Shown here: piece by piece, positions 1 through 13,300 of the stretch
Layout of the letters: the number at the start of each line of letters is the position of its first letter
Numbering within the stretch: position 1 is the first letter of the stretch
Assembly: GCF_932526225.1 (NCBI RefSeq)
Contig: NC_064034.1
Coordinates: 6,620,001-6,684,000 of the forward strand
Source: Nematostella vectensis
Lineage: Eukaryota; Cnidaria; Anthozoa; Actiniaria; Edwardsiidae
Direction: 5' to 3'
Length of the DNA stretch: 64,000 bases
Notes under the pieces: generated by a model
The model's database searches: none
What the model saw: the letters and a program-made list of their open reading frames with translations, nothing else
What the model was told of the DNA's origin: nothing
Position numbers and translations under genes: made by a program

Positions 1-1069
1 AGGTGACGTAAAGTAGACCTCTATCCGATGCGTCAAATTTAACGGTACTTTGGTAAAAACATCTCAGTATTTGGTCGTCTGATTTTGTTATATTCATGTT
101 GATACATATAAAAACACCATAAGCGAGTATGTATAATAGAGTAATTCCCCTATCAATTGGCAATGCTTAAATAAGCGAGAGCTTTCGAAACCGTTGATTC
201 CCTTTTTACGGTTAGTTCCTTGTTCGATCGTCTCCGCCAATCAGAGAAACCCTAAGCGTCAATTGTATCTTGAGACCTAAGGACCATATGGAGGTTGTGA
301 ACACTTGAAACTTTTATCGCTCAGAATTGAATGCATTCTAACTTCAATTAAGCAAATGCTATGACTTCTGTAAATGGTCTACTTTGGGTAAATGTGCTTT
401 ACATAAAATGAGTGTCGGGGATTAAAATTAACGAGCGTTTATAAATGCTCTTAAAAATGCAAGCAAAAAGGGCCCAAGAATAGTCATGTAGAAAGCAACG
501 TAGACTAGACTTTTACATCAATAATTGCCAAATTATTTGTTTTGAAAAAGGAGAACTATTTATTTACTTGACAGTTGTTGTTTCAGGGAGGTAGAAAGTG
601 TTGATTCTATGGAATAATAAGGAATAAAGTTGCACCGCCTCTATGACCAAGTTTCAATTTGATTTTTTATTAACAGGAATGAAAACGCTTTTAACCTGTC
701 AAAAAGCTATAAAAGATATGTAGGGTATAAAATCCTATGAACTAAGACGTTTAAATATGCTGCCATAAATAGAAATGGAAAATTATGGGCATGAAGTGAT
801 CACGAGTCATTCGAACTTGCCACAGACAGGAAACTATATTCTAGTGAGAATAATAGTTGTGGTCGTAAACTAGAAGAATTAATACAATGCACCAAAAACT
901 GTTATTCTACTCTGCCAAACTTTCGTCTTTGATAAGAATTCTTCAGCCCTGAAGAAGTCTTATAAAGCTAGCAGGTAGAGAAGTCTTATAGAGCTAGCAG
1001 ATAAACACGTGCCAATAAAACCTTTTGGTGAAATGTTAGGTCAAAGTCTCCAACGGGCCTGTGACTTGG
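1..1069. other. Intergenic, no recognised feature
   Basis: AT-rich sequence with no open frame of convincing length on either strand. A short local repeat near 955-1005 has two copies of an AAGTCTTATA(A/G)AGCTAGCAG motif. Nothing else is supportable here. Confidence 0.6.
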
Positions 1070-2749
1070 CTAAAAGAATAAACGTTCGTTTACATTTTCC
1101 ATCAGCCATTTCGACATCCACAATCGACACTTATCATCAACACTCATTGGCTCCGCCTCGCTGTTAATCAAAGATTCCTTTGACAGGCTGCTCGAATCTC
1201 TATCAAAATCGGAGCCGAAGTTTGACAGCTCCGCACTCGGAGGCCACTCGGTAATTTTCGCGGCAAACTTGGCTCGTAAAAACAGCGCGGGATCAGAGAC
1301 TGCGCTATTTTCGGAAAACTGTAATTTGTCTCGGATAACTTTCGAATTAAGCCGATCCCCAAGTGGTGCGCTACGGGCACTCGCTATTAACCCCGATCGA
1401 TCCGAAATCTCACTCCCGGAACTTATTTCTTCTTCTGGGATTGTTTTGGGGGCGTAGCAAGTAACACATCATAGCCTTTAGTATCGCGGGCTAGCAAAAC
1501 GCTGTTCCCCTCGAGTTCTGATGCTTTAAAAGATAATTCGATATTTCCCGTCAATGTAGAATCTCGGCCAAGTTTTTCATGTTCCTCTCCAGAAGCCGGG
1601 TTCTCATCTTTTCTTGACATTTACTTGAACTCGCGGTCTTTTCACGCACGTGCACTGACTTTCTATGCATTCCGACACATCTGAGGCTCGTCTAGAGCTT
1701 TTCCCTTCCTGATTCGTCAATATAGACCCCTCTGGCGAACTAGCCGATGTCGGCGTCGTTCCTTTGCGCTCTCTCGACAACAACCTGCGCTGGCTTTTAA
1801 ACAAAGTCAGCGATGCGTGATCGGCATAACTTATAGAGGAATCCAACCTTGTCGAGGTTCTAGGTAAAAAATTTCTCGTCTCTTTACAATTCGCTGCTAA
1901 ATGCGACGCTTCTAAATGACGCCTATTGGTAATTTCAGGTAGCGAGTGTCTCCGGGTTTCGGTCATTTTTGCCTTATCAGCTAGAAGTCTCATTGCAACT
2001 GTCATTTCTTTGAACATTGCTAATTCAGTACGCAAGGACTCCTGCGATTGGGTGCACATTTTTGCCTGTAAAAAGACGCTTGACTTCACAGCTTCGGGCG
2101 AATTATTGCTTGAAACACTTTGCAAAATGTATCTGGTTTGCAATGTACGCCTTGTAGAACATTTTGCTCTCTTTTTCATATTCTTCTTGGCATCAATGTT
2201 AACTGACTTTTCACTCGCTGCAAACCGAATTCCCCTAGCACCATCTTCTGGCGCCAGCAGTTCTTGTTCATTTCCCAAACTACTGACATGCGACTCGACT
2301 GACTCGTCACTAAAACCGCTGTCTTTTTCCGATATTTTGTAGCCTCCCTCTGATGTTTTCGCATCAATACTTTTTTTACTCCCACGTCTAGAGGCTCTTA
2401 TCGCTTGCTTACACCCTTTTCTCTTTCCTAGGGACGTCAACATCAATAAATTGGCAATATCATCTCCTGTATTCATATCGGAGTCCATATTATCACCCGT
2501 TAGTCTGGTTGCCAACTCAAACGTGTACCCCTTCTTTAGTACGCCATCTCGACCATCTGATTTCTTGTGAATGCTAGTTTCCTCACTTATGAATGATGTA
2601 GTACGAATTTCTGGCAAGACAAGACGCGATGAGTTTTCTTTGATGACTTCGGCAATGGTTCTTCGCTTTGCAAGGGCTTTACCTTTTCGTGGTCGGCTAG
2701 CCGGCAAATAGTGCGTCCGATCTTTTGTTTCCTCCCCCTGTCCAAGCAT
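1070..2749 (-). CDS. Unrecognised disordered protein, frame broken twice
   Basis: I do not recognise the family. A 381-codon frame starts at ATG 2749 and stops at TGA 1604-1606. It is rich in Ser, Lys, Arg and Glu, with low-complexity stretches such as KDSGFSDESVESHVSS, and has no visible domain, signal peptide or membrane segment. Protein-like sequence continues past the stop in two further pieces. One is an overlapping frame, 1620 to 1423, running through ENPASGEEHEK. The other returns to the first frame from about 1468 to TAG 1070-1072, ending MSKWLMENVNERLFF. The two frame changes compensate, as one extra base near 1604-1620 (an A4 run) and one missing base near 1425-1468 (C5/A4 runs) would do. 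An intron is less likely, because no good acceptor joins the two same-frame pieces. It may be one gene of about 560 codons with sequence errors, or a decayed gene. The exact start is uncertain. Confidence 0.5.
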
Positions 2750-5689
2750 TTTGTGTCCTTTGGGTGTCTCTATTTCTAGCTATGATTTCGACTAATTAAA
2801 CTGTGTAGCAACCAGTAGTTGCAACCAGCAAGATCAATGCTTCACTGACTACAATAAGGCTAATTTGCGTGGTTTAATTCAATTAAGTTAATCGCCAAAG
2901 AACCCTTATAATCATCATCGAACACAGAAACACCAGGGAGCCAAAGCAAAGCAGCAATAAATAAAAAAGAGCAGCGAGTTGAGCCCTCAGCAAAACCTCA
3001 AAAAAACAAATAGCAAAATAAGAAACTAGAAATACAAGTATGCAAGTAGAGTTTAACCCATTGACTGCTGGCTATTTTTGAGCTGAATTTACAAAAAAAC
3101 AGACTGAAAACAGATACCTCCCCCCCTATTCTGAGTTTTATACAGCCCGTCAAAGTCAAACACAGCTGCACCTAGTCAGAGGTATCCAAGCTTTCCAACA
3201 GTGCTTTGCGGTCCCCACTTTTAATCCCTTGTCGTTGTGCTGAAGCCAGCACAAGTTGATGGTTGCTTGTATTTTTCATCAAAAATAAGCTATGAGCATA
3301 TTAGGAGAGTGTCTCAGGACATCATGAAGTCTTTTGGGGCATAATTGAGTGCTTTGCTTATGGATATTTGCAAGCAAAGGTGGATTCATGATGACTTTTT
3401 CTTGTTTGGCTTTGCCTGGATGAGAAAATAATTTTCTAATGAATCACCACAGCTCTCCTAAATGCTATCTTTTCTGAAACCAAATTGATTCCAAAATTAT
3501 TTACACTGCTATTCTGGGTCTGTATGAGCTGGAATTGACTTGTTTGGCTTCGGGGTGAAAAGACTTATAAAAAAACATCTGACTTTGGGGAGAGGAGTGT
3601 TGACTGGCCCTCCCCTCGTGAATTGTTCCCTGGATCTCCCAGAATGCTTTTCAATCCGTAAAGGCATCTTCGTGGTTTTACAAGCCTTCAAGGAGTGGAC
3701 ATTGTGTTTTGAGGCCATGGAAATGAACCTGGAGGATCAGAATAAAGGTATCTATTTGTGTCTTGAGATGTGTTTGCTGATCTCTCTCCCTTGTGTTGTA
3801 TTTTGAGCGTTTTATTGAGAGGGGTGCTTTTCTTTCCTTGTTCGATTTGAAATCTGTCAAAGAACCTGTGCTATTATTTGGCTTAAGAGTAGTTGCCAAC
3901 ACCTTGGTTGGATGCATATCTTCAAGACCATTTATCCCTTAGACTGATGCCTGAGTATCTTCATCTTGTTGTGTTTAGTTTGCATTTATGAATTTTTTGG
4001 GTTGTGGGTACTTCCCAAAGCCGGTACAGGCCGGGTGAGGGGTCAATGTGTTAAAAGGACAATGGATTTTACAGCCAAACGAGTTCGTCTTTGTCCGAGT
4101 GGATTACTTTTCGACTTTCAAAGAAAAGAATAATCCTGAAACACATTCCAAATATCTTGAACGTGAGTCAGGGCACAATTCACAAATACAGGAGAAATTT
4201 TCTTTCAGGTCGTTTTTTCTTGACATCTATTTGATGAGAACTGTTTGATTTTGATATGTATTTATATTAACAAGTTTCTTTTCAAAACACCGCAAATAAA
4301 AAAGCATCAAAAGACAAACGTAACCTGTTTACTAACAAATGTAATTATGCTGTAAACAGTCGCTATACAACAAAATACTTAGCATAGCAGCATAAATTTC
4401 TTACTTTGTCTCTAATAGAATAGAAAAAACCTACGACATTGCGATTCACACAGCTCGACCAAATACAAACAAACGTCGTGGAGGGACCGCTAAACGTTTT
4501 GCCATACTAGATTTTATTTTAAATACGTTATTGCGTGTAAACACTGTTGAGTGACGTGAAATAGGGATATTTTCTTTAAAATTATCTTGAAAGAAGAAAA
4601 GTTGTTTTCACTAAGGAGAGGAAACGTAGAAGATGTCTAGGTAATTCGCGTCGGGAAATCGGCGCAAGAGGAGAAGGGAGAAACAGGATGGTCCCGTTTT
4701 CTTACTTCTCCCTCTGCTTTGGTTACTTTCGTGTGAAAATCGACTAAAGGTAAGCTGAGAAGAAAACGAAAGAGAGCAACCAATCAGGAGGTCTCATTTT
4801 GATGACAAATTAGCCACATGTGTGCCACTTTCATTTTCACGTCAAAATAATATGGCGGACATGAATGAGAAGTCGCTGATCCGACCTAAGAGCTCGGGTT
4901 AGAATCCGTTATATATCAGTTATAAGTCACTGGATAATCTGTCTGAAGTTATTCATTATTTACACGACTCGTGACTACCGGATGTAGACAAGTTTCTAGG
5001 ATAGCGGCCGTGCGACGTAGCGTTTTCCATTCTTTGCTCTCAGCAGCTTGCGTCTCGTTCTCTCTCAGCTCTCGTTCGAGCCGATTTTCACACAAACGCA
5101 AGCATTAATTCTCTGCCTCTTCGTCTCCGCGGAAAAAAAAACCCCAGACACTTTTTTTTCTTTTTATTCTATTATCTTGTTTCTTGTCTGTACAATGTTT
5201 TTTTAAAGGTTTTGGTGTAACTTTTAGACGCATTGTCATGGTACAAACACAAAAACAATCACAAGCCCTGATTTGCAGACAAGTCATTTCATTTTTTTCA
5301 TATTTCAAATTCCGATATTTTAATGTGCCTGCCCAAAGTCAAATAAAATAAGAAAAAAAAATCTACAAAATTCAGCAGCATAAATTTACTGCTTTTGGTT
5401 TAAGGTCTCGTGTTGTGTCAGAGCGTTTTCAGCGTTCTCTAGCTCATGAAATTGAATGTATGGTAAATGAAGCTTGCAAAAAATAGTAGGTCACATACCA
5501 CTATATACTAATCATAACGCATTTACATGCATTAAACTAGCAATCGTTATGTACGATATCTGCAAAGTAACGAATAATACTAGAAATGAAGAACTAAAAC
5601 TCATTAAATCTTTGTAGATAAGTGAGGTGTGTTTGCCCCTAGCGTTCAATAGTTTCTTATTTTAAAACTTTGATGAGTATCTGATACCA
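2750..5689. other. Intergenic, no supported gene
   Basis: About 2.9 kb with only short open frames on both strands. A C run sits near 3120. A 16-codon frame beginning ATGGCGGACATGAATG at 4852 has a good start context but nothing convincing to splice to. The interval also holds the presumed 3' flank of the sorting nexin gene. Confidence 0.5.
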
Positions 5690-8600
5690 TTATTCTTGAA
5701 TTTCTTCTTGTTCCTCGAGATCTTTACTTCCCGCTATCTGCTCGAGAACGCTTTGCCAAGCGGTCAAGCACTGAAAAGTGAGAAACAGAGAAATCATTTA
5801 GTGACACTAAAGTCAAAGATAAAAGAAACTTAATTCCTTTCATTATCACGGCGATGTATTCCCCGGGTTTTTTTTAAATCTGTATTTTCAGCAAAAAAAG
5901 GGTTTTTAATAGTACAGGGGAATCTCTTGTTTCCCGGTTACTCAACTATGTTTCCCTGTCCATTAACCAATGTTTTCCTGTCACTTAACCAATGTTTCCC
6001 TCTCCATTAACCAATGTTTCCCTGTCCATTGTCACTTAACCAATGTTTTCCTGTCACTTAACCAATTTTTGCCATGTCCCTCAATTATTGTCTCCCTGTC
6101 ATTTAATTATTGTTTCCCTGTCACTCAATCATTGTTTCCCTGTCACTCAACAATTGTTTCCCTGACATTCAATTATTGTTTCCCTGTCACTTCATCATTG
6201 TTTCCCTGTCACTCAACAATTGTTTCCCTGTCACTCAACAAATGTTTCCCTGTCACTCAACAAATGTTTCCCTGTCATTCAATCATTGTTTCCCTGTCAT
6301 TCAATTATTGTTTCCCTGTCACTCAATCTTTTTTTCCCTGGCACTCTACCATTGTTCCCCAGTTATTCAATCATTGTTTCCCTGTCATTCGATTATTGTT
6401 TCCCTGTCATTCGATTATTGTTTCCCTGTCTTTCATCTATTGTTTCCCTGTCACTCTACCATAGATACCCTGTCACTTAACCATTGTATCCTTTTTCACT
6501 TAACAATTGTGACAGTCAAAGTACTATTGTCCCACCTCTTGGTAATATGCTGTGTGTCTGTCTGCATAGTCCATGAACAGATCGCGGAAATCTTCCCGTT
6601 TATGTTTGTGCCAGCGCTCCAAGTCGGCCTTTAAGTCAACATTTGCACATTCCATTTTATCATTCCCAGTTTCTGCTAGTTTTCCTAGCTAAAATGTTAG
6701 AAAACAAATGTCATTTTACCATGTGAGATAGAACAACAACAAAAAACAGACACGTTTTTCAAGGCAAGAAATTTAAGAGATCGACCACTATCATCAACTT
6801 ACCTTTTCCCTCCTAGCTGCCTACTTTCATCTTTTCATCTGCCTACTTTCATCTTTCATCTTTTTTAAATATCTCATTGCACTGTACCCTTTGCAATGGC
6901 ACTTGCATGATCTCTATTGTTGTTCTCGTAGGGATATTGTGTTTTAAGCTAAAGCTGGAGGCCAGAACAGCGGTATCTATTTGTACACTGATATTTTACT
7001 TTTTCACTGGCTATCTTTTGATGGCGACTTCAAAATGTTAATTCAGGGCCGTTCAGATAATACTCCCCTCCCCTATCGTGACAGTGTAACAACTCTGCAC
7101 TGTATGTACTTTTAAGTTCCTGTAGCCAAGCCCCATTTCGGTAATCCCGTGACTGCTAAAAACTATTACCAACTTTGTTTTATTTACCTCCACTATACTC
7201 GTTTCAAGCTTTTCTTTCTTGTCTTGACGGGTCTGCTCGTTGTCTTTACTAAAAAATCCAAATCGCCCTCCCCCTCCGCCTCCTGGCTTGTCCAGCTGCA
7301 CACAGAAATGTATTCAGAATTGGTTTTATATTATAGCAACAAGTTTCGATTTGGCAGTGAAAAAATTTGGTACAGGTAGAAAGAATGTTTATTTTCTACT
7401 GACGAGTCACAAGTGAGAATTCCGACATTGTGATTTGTCGAGACATGTTCCTTGTTGACGGTTTGCAAACCTTGCATGTGATCAAAGCAAATATCCCATA
7501 GATATTTCCAGCGTTTGCAGTTTTACAGTTCTAGCTGTGAATCTGGGAATTCTTTCCTTTTAATTCATCCTTAAGACAAGCAATGCTGATATGCATGGTC
7601 CCTGGGTATGAATGAAACCACGAATATTTTTTGTAACAAACCTCTTCCTTCTCTGTGCGTTTTCTGGCAAGCTCTTCTAGTGTAACTTCATACTCCATCT
7701 GCACAGTGTCTCTGCTCTTCATCGCATTCTGGAGGGGGATTGAATGGGATAACAGGCAATTGATAGGATAATATGCCTTTTTAAATCATAGAGATTTTCA
7801 GATGTACAAGTTTCCTGGTCAGAGGCTTCCAAAAATAATTTTTGATAATTAAAAGTACATCAAACCCTAAGATTCCAGAAATACTAACCCTAATGGAATC
7901 TGTGTAGAGAACATACTCCCGCAAAGGCTCCATGAACATAGGGTCTTGTGCCTTGAGCTGTCAAAGTCCATATTATATTAATCCATGTGGTATAATAAAT
8001 ACATTTTACACAAGGGACAGCTGGATCTTCCCAGTTAGGACCTTTTGAACACTTGTTAAATAACAATGGGTAAGGCCTTTCCAGTTAAATTTGAATTATG
8101 ATGTATAAGAAATGAAACTTGATCTCTTGAGCTAGACATCATCATTTTTTTCCTTTTATCCCAAGAAAACGTATTGCTAAGTATCTTTTTTATGATAACT
8201 AATGCTTCTCAGAGGCACGTTATCCACTAAGGCACATTGGTGTGCTGTTTATCACACATAGCTACAATAGCAGTAAAAAGTGCAATATTGTAATGAGCAA
8301 GGAAATGTCCCTCTAATTATATTTCTCACCAGTTTCTTTAAGGCAGCAACATTCGTCTCTAGAGCATCAGCCATGGCATTAAGAGGAGATGCAAGTTTGG
8401 TTTCTGAGTTTGCCCACAGTCTGAAGATTGGAATGAACTCTAAATAGTGTTCCAGGAGGTCTATTTAGTGAAAATAAAGAAAAACACTTTTACCCTTTTA
8501 AACTACAGTAAGGTCTTCTTTCCAAACAGCTTACTACTGTACAATTGTCTATTCACATAAATCTTACAATTTCAAAAGGCCCTGTTTAAAAGCAGTGCTT

Positions 8601-11600
8601 GCCCTAGACAGCTCGTTATATGCTGACACAGTTCAGGGACAATTAGTAATTTATCTATGTACTGTATGTCAGCAATTACCAAATACAGACTTTTACACAA
8701 CTAATCCACTAACCATTTTTACTTGTTTATAAAACAAACACTTTAGAACGACAGCATCTTACAGAAATAAATCTGTTTTGTACTGTACATTAAGAAAATG
8801 ATGTTTCTATTTTGTACATAACACCAACAACAAAACATTAATCAACTTCTCTTTTATAATCTACATGTCCTTTTTAGCATGAGACATACAGTACAATATA
8901 CAGTAAACCACTGTGAAAAGTCATAATATGCTACACAAACAATAACAACTCTTGTATTTCATTAAGAATATCAAGAGGCAAATGCTAATAGTGACTGTTT
9001 CATTTTTTTTCATTGAAAATGAGCCTTTAATACTAGTCAATATACATACCAAACCTGTCCTTTGCAATCTTATCAGATATTGTTTCCATGGCAATCATTT
9101 TTTCTCTGAATGTCTTGGTGTACTCTGTCATTTCCTGGAATTCAGGGTCCCGTGACTTGAGCATCCAGGAAGAGGCCATGTTTCTCATGGAGTCACTCAT
9201 TCTGCTCATGAGGCCTGGACCTTGTTTCTTGACAGAAGTCAATTCCTGGACAGCAGTAGAATCTCAGTGAGTAAATGGTGAATAATACTGATAATACAGT
9301 ACTAAGGGTACAGTACAGTATTCTCATAATAATACAATACTATACTTATGGCCCCTTGCTATGATCCTTTTAACAATCTTGACAAGATCATGGAACAAGG
9401 ATGATAAAATAGAATTACTACAGTGTGGCAGTCCCAGGTGGCCAGTCTCTCCTTCAGACATAAATTTAGAAGAGATGTAAAGTATGGAGCTACATAGAAT
9501 CAATAAAATACATATACATTATCCCCTGCTCTGCTTTTCCCTTTTCTGATTTTTCTTTTCTGATAACAGTTCCAGTAAGAAATGCTGTGTTTATATTTTA
9601 ATATTAAAATATACCCATCTTTTTCACATCTATGGACAGGCAGCAAGAATAATCAAGTTTAATGCAGTATACAGTAGCAAATGCTGTATACAGTACCCAG
9701 GACTTTGCGGTGAGGAAGACATGGAGATGATCATTAAAGGACATCACAGGGTGGTCTGCTATTCTTGTCATGAACTTGTTAAGAGCCAACTCTCTTGCTT
9801 TGAGGAATTCCGGTGAAAAGCGGTCAAAATGCTTGGTAAATGAATGCTTCTCTGGTAGAGGCTGGAAACAAATAACAATAAAGAAAAAGACTAGAATTAC
9901 ATTATTATTAGATGAATTCCTTGTAAGCTCTAATCCAAACACATATAACTGACTAGGGTACAAAATACTGTACATACTTAAATCACTGCATGAGAGTGTA
10001 CAGTAATGTAATCATACAATTTTTATTGAGATCCTGATAATAGTCAATAAGATGGGCAACTTACAGGAATGATATGTGTAGGGTAGCTCTCTTGCATTCG
10101 TTGTCTTAGCCATAAGAAGTCTTGGTACCTTCGTCTTACACTGTATTCTGGGTGGTCAAACTGATTTCTGGTTGTCTTTTGAAAACAAAAAGTAACATGA
10201 GGCAAATTGGACAGAAAATCAAATCTAGTGTATGAAGCAAGGACCATTGAAAGACTACTCATCTATGGTTATTTCGTCTGCTTGATGCCTCATGACATGA
10301 GGGCAAACTTAATACTTTCTAATAAAAAAATATGTGGATTTAAATAGTTTTACTTGGTCTTTTTGTGACAAAGTTAGCAATTTCATCAAAAGTCGCTAAC
10401 AAAATTACGTAACCACTTGAAGAACTGGAACAAAAATAATTATACCTTTCACAAACAGTACAATACATTTAACAAAAAACTACAGTATAAATCAAGCACC
10501 TAAAAATCTTACCTTTGTTATAACATTGTAACTGACATAGCCACCAACATGTTTTTCTGGGTCATCAACCCTGATGAACAAGTCCTTGACATGTGTATCA
10601 CTCATTTTTAAAGATGAATCATCCATCTTTAGTGAAGACATGATAGCAGCAGCAGAACTATCGTCCAGATCTACTGAGGGTTCCTCACCATTTTCATAGG
10701 AGTTTGATGGATGATGTGGTATATCCTGTAATAAAATGTGTCAGAGAGAACTACAGTATATATTATTACACTAATAATCATATTGTAGCAAAAAATAAGT
10801 AGGCTAGACCTATGGTATCTTAAATAAGAATTATTGCCATTTGAAACTTACAACCCTTTTCTCAATATATGTAATCAATCAATGACTTGCATTTGAAGGC
10901 AAAGAGTGATCAGAAGTAGTGTTATCATTATCCAACAAAATCATTGTCTTGTCTTTGTATTTTGACTATTGGACTCCAAAATATTCTCCCAAGAGGGGGG
11001 GGGGGGGGGGGGGAATTTTGATAAAAGTAAGGGATAAAATTAGTTGCCTCCCCTTCAGGAGGAACATAATTTCCTACGCCCCCCATTATGCTGAGGAAAG
11101 AAGGAGCAAGGGAAGGAACAGAAACAACAATGTCAGGGGAACATGAGCAAGAGATTAGCTGCAATCTGGTCAGAAAGTGGAGGGGAAAGAATTCGCTGAA
11201 AATATTAATTCAGAAAAAGTGAAGCCAGTCAGTTTCTCAAAGGTGCAACTAAATCCAGGTTGTCAACCTGATAAAGGTTAATGCTATATATGATGCTGAG
11301 GAGGCAAAAAGGCTTTCCATTCTTCTCCTTGCAAGAAAATCTAGGCAAAAGAAAGAAAAGAAAGAGACAAGACAGCAAATCAGACATTAGCGAGGATGTT
11401 GATGATGAAAAATAAGCGCTTATAGCATCAGACCGTTATGTAATAATTTTAAATATGGAACAAAAGCACTTTATAAATATCATAAAGCAAAAACAATAAA
11501 AAAATGTATATAGGGCGTGTCAACAGGTTTGCATTGCATACATACAGTAGATAAAACGTGGCTTAATATGTATCATGGACTCCTGGATTATGCATGCCAA

Positions 11601-13121
11601 ATAACTGCCCCCAAACCAAGACTCGTTGAACCAAGAAGTCTGATTTGACACTTGGTCAAATTATAAAGACAACACCACAAAAAACAGTGAACCCCCCATT
11701 TTAAAAATCCATATACTTTCAATGCCCCCCTCCCCTTTAGACCTTGGAATATCTTGAGCCCCCCCTGCCCCATAGTATCCTCAACCCCCCCCCCCTAAGG
11801 ATAATACAGAAAGACAGATATTTTATTTGGAATCGTATACAAAGTCCTTGTATATTGATTGAGGTCCAAATAATATTAAAGATAAAAAAACACTAATTGA
11901 ACGGTATTTTTAGTTTGGCAGCGATATTGATTCTGGAGGGCAAAGCATTCATTTATGAACTCAACTTTTCTTTGCACTGTGACTTGACTACCAGAATAAT
12001 TAATAAGAAAATGAACAACACTTTCATCCAACATTCTAGTGAATTTTACATTTTCTATTTCTTCTATGTTTTTAGTCAATTCTTCCCGCTTCCCTTTATA
12101 CAAAGGGCAGCAGGGAAGGAAATGATCTTCATTTTCTACTTGTCTATTTTTACAAATTTCACAAATTCGTTCATCCGGTACCTTATAGGACCTCGAATAT
12201 CGGCCAGTTTCAATTGCTAAACGATGTTTGCTTAGTCTCAATTTGTTCAAAGATATTTGATGGCTGTGATTGACAATCTGGCTCAGATAATCTTCAATAA
12301 TGTATTTTGATTTAAATTTCCTATGCGTTCTTAATTTATTACCTTGTCCTTGTCTATTTCTATTATCATTATTCACGTTTGATATCCACTTTTTAAATCC
12401 AATGTCTCCCAATCTTTGTTTGGCTATATATAAAATGTATTTAATAAATGAACTTTCCCTAAAAAAAATTATCCAGCAATATTTACACTGAAATGTCAAA
12501 TAAGATATAACTTTTCTTGGCGGTCATGATGATGTATTCAAAACGGAAGTACTGTAGTGCGTGATAATCAACTAAATAATTTTTTTTACTCCTTTCTTGG
12601 TCATATAATAAGAATCACAGCAAAGATCTTATTCACTGATATTCATATAGATAATGCCTTGATGCTAGAGTCACATTAACATTTTCCGTGTTTTCCTTGC
12701 TTGAAACATGTACTTATAAGTTAAATTAAGCTTAATTAAATATCTAAGTATCATACCGGTGTCTCAATAACAAAATCCAAGCACAACACAGATAGCGATT
12801 GATCTAGTCGTGTGATAATTATCGTATAAAACAGAAATAAGGAAATCAAATAGTATTATAAAAGAAAACAGGCATAAGGCACAAAATAAGATAACTTTAG
12901 CTCTGTTCGTGGAACTCGGTACAAAGATAGATGCATAACGTGGCGGGATCGGAGTTTATCTTCGATTTCCTATACTGTTGATGCAAATAGATATCACTAA
13001 AAAGCAAGCCCTAGGCTTAGATTATGAATCCATTTACCTTGGAGATGTGGCCATTGGTAGCAGAAGCTGTGTCTTCTTGGTCATCTTGAAGAGAGGTCGA
13101 AAACTCCTCTGAATCCGCCAT
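5690..13121 (-). CDS. SNX30-like: Sorting nexin with PX and BAR domains (SNX7/SNX30 type)
   Basis: PX-BAR sorting nexins bind phosphatidylinositol 3-phosphate and bend endosomal membrane into recycling tubules. Eleven coding exons run 13038-13121, 10513-10725, 10065-10175, 9697-9861, 9050-9245, 8330-8460, 7889-7957, 7642-7728, 7188-7295, 6536-6688 and 5690-5770. They total 1398 nt, a 465-residue protein, close to the family length. Exon 2 carries [16 protein letters not shown], the start of the PX domain. Exon 3 has the phosphoinositide-binding RRRYQDF (residues 113-119) and exon 4 has [12 protein letters not shown] and RIADHP. Exons 5-11 form the helical BAR region, with [14 protein letters not shown] near the end. 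Exon 9 adds a Gly6 stretch. The N terminus is acidic and probably disordered. The start is the first ATG after the shared promoter with ARL16. Whether it is closer to SNX7 or SNX30 is not resolved. Confidence 0.92.
5945..6515. repeat. 22-bp minisatellite in the last SNX intron
   Basis: About 25 tandem copies of a 22-bp unit, roughly TGTTTCCCTGTCACTCAACA plus two bases, lie in the intron between the last two SNX coding exons, starting about 20 bp from the exon at 6536. Because 22 is not a multiple of three and the unit lacks stops, all three plus-strand frames stay open and make artefactual ORFs. Confidence 0.95.
10995..11013. repeat. G homopolymer (19 G) in SNX intron 1
   Basis: An uninterrupted run of about 19 G. 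It is one of several G or C runs of 17-23 bases in introns and intergenic DNA of this window (13962, 26489, 43915, 44049, 45967, 50562). Lengths in an assembly are approximate. Confidence 0.8.
11876..12499 (-). mobile_element. 5'-truncated non-LTR retrotransposon tail
   Basis: A 207-codon minus-strand frame inside SNX intron 1 encodes the C-terminal tail typical of LINE-type reverse transcriptases: [14 protein letters not shown], then a zinc-knuckle-like [19 protein letters not shown] and LYKGKREEL. The polymerase core is absent, so this is a 5'-truncated copy. No clear target duplication was found. Orientation matches the host gene. The clade cannot be assigned from the tail alone. Confidence 0.7.
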
Positions 13122-13300
13122 TTTGAATGGCCAAACAACAACATCGATTCTTATTCGGTATTTTACGAACTCTTCCGAACGTGCATCGACCAGTTTCCAA
13201 AATGGCGGACGTAAACAAGCAGCTGTTTGCCATTTCCTGAGAAAATACATCTACTGCGTTGTCTGATCTTTAATCAAGCTACTGTTAAGGCAAGAGAGCG
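13122..13300. promoter_or_regulatory. Bidirectional promoter, SNX / ARL16
   Basis: Only 179 bp separate the SNX start codon (minus) from the ARL16 start codon (plus). The region has inverted copies of an AAAATGGCGGA motif: one overlaps the SNX ATG (13117-13127, minus) and one lies at about 13199-13209 (plus). The motif resembles the YY1 site. No TATA box is evident. Shared transcription of the two genes is inferred from layout. Confidence 0.6.

Noticed and set aside
4852-4902. Short ATGGCGGAC frame as a first exon
   Set aside because: Sixteen codons with no convincing donor or downstream plus-strand exon.
5970-6634. Three overlapping forward ORFs of 86-174 codons
   Set aside because: All are readings of the 22-bp minisatellite in an SNX intron.
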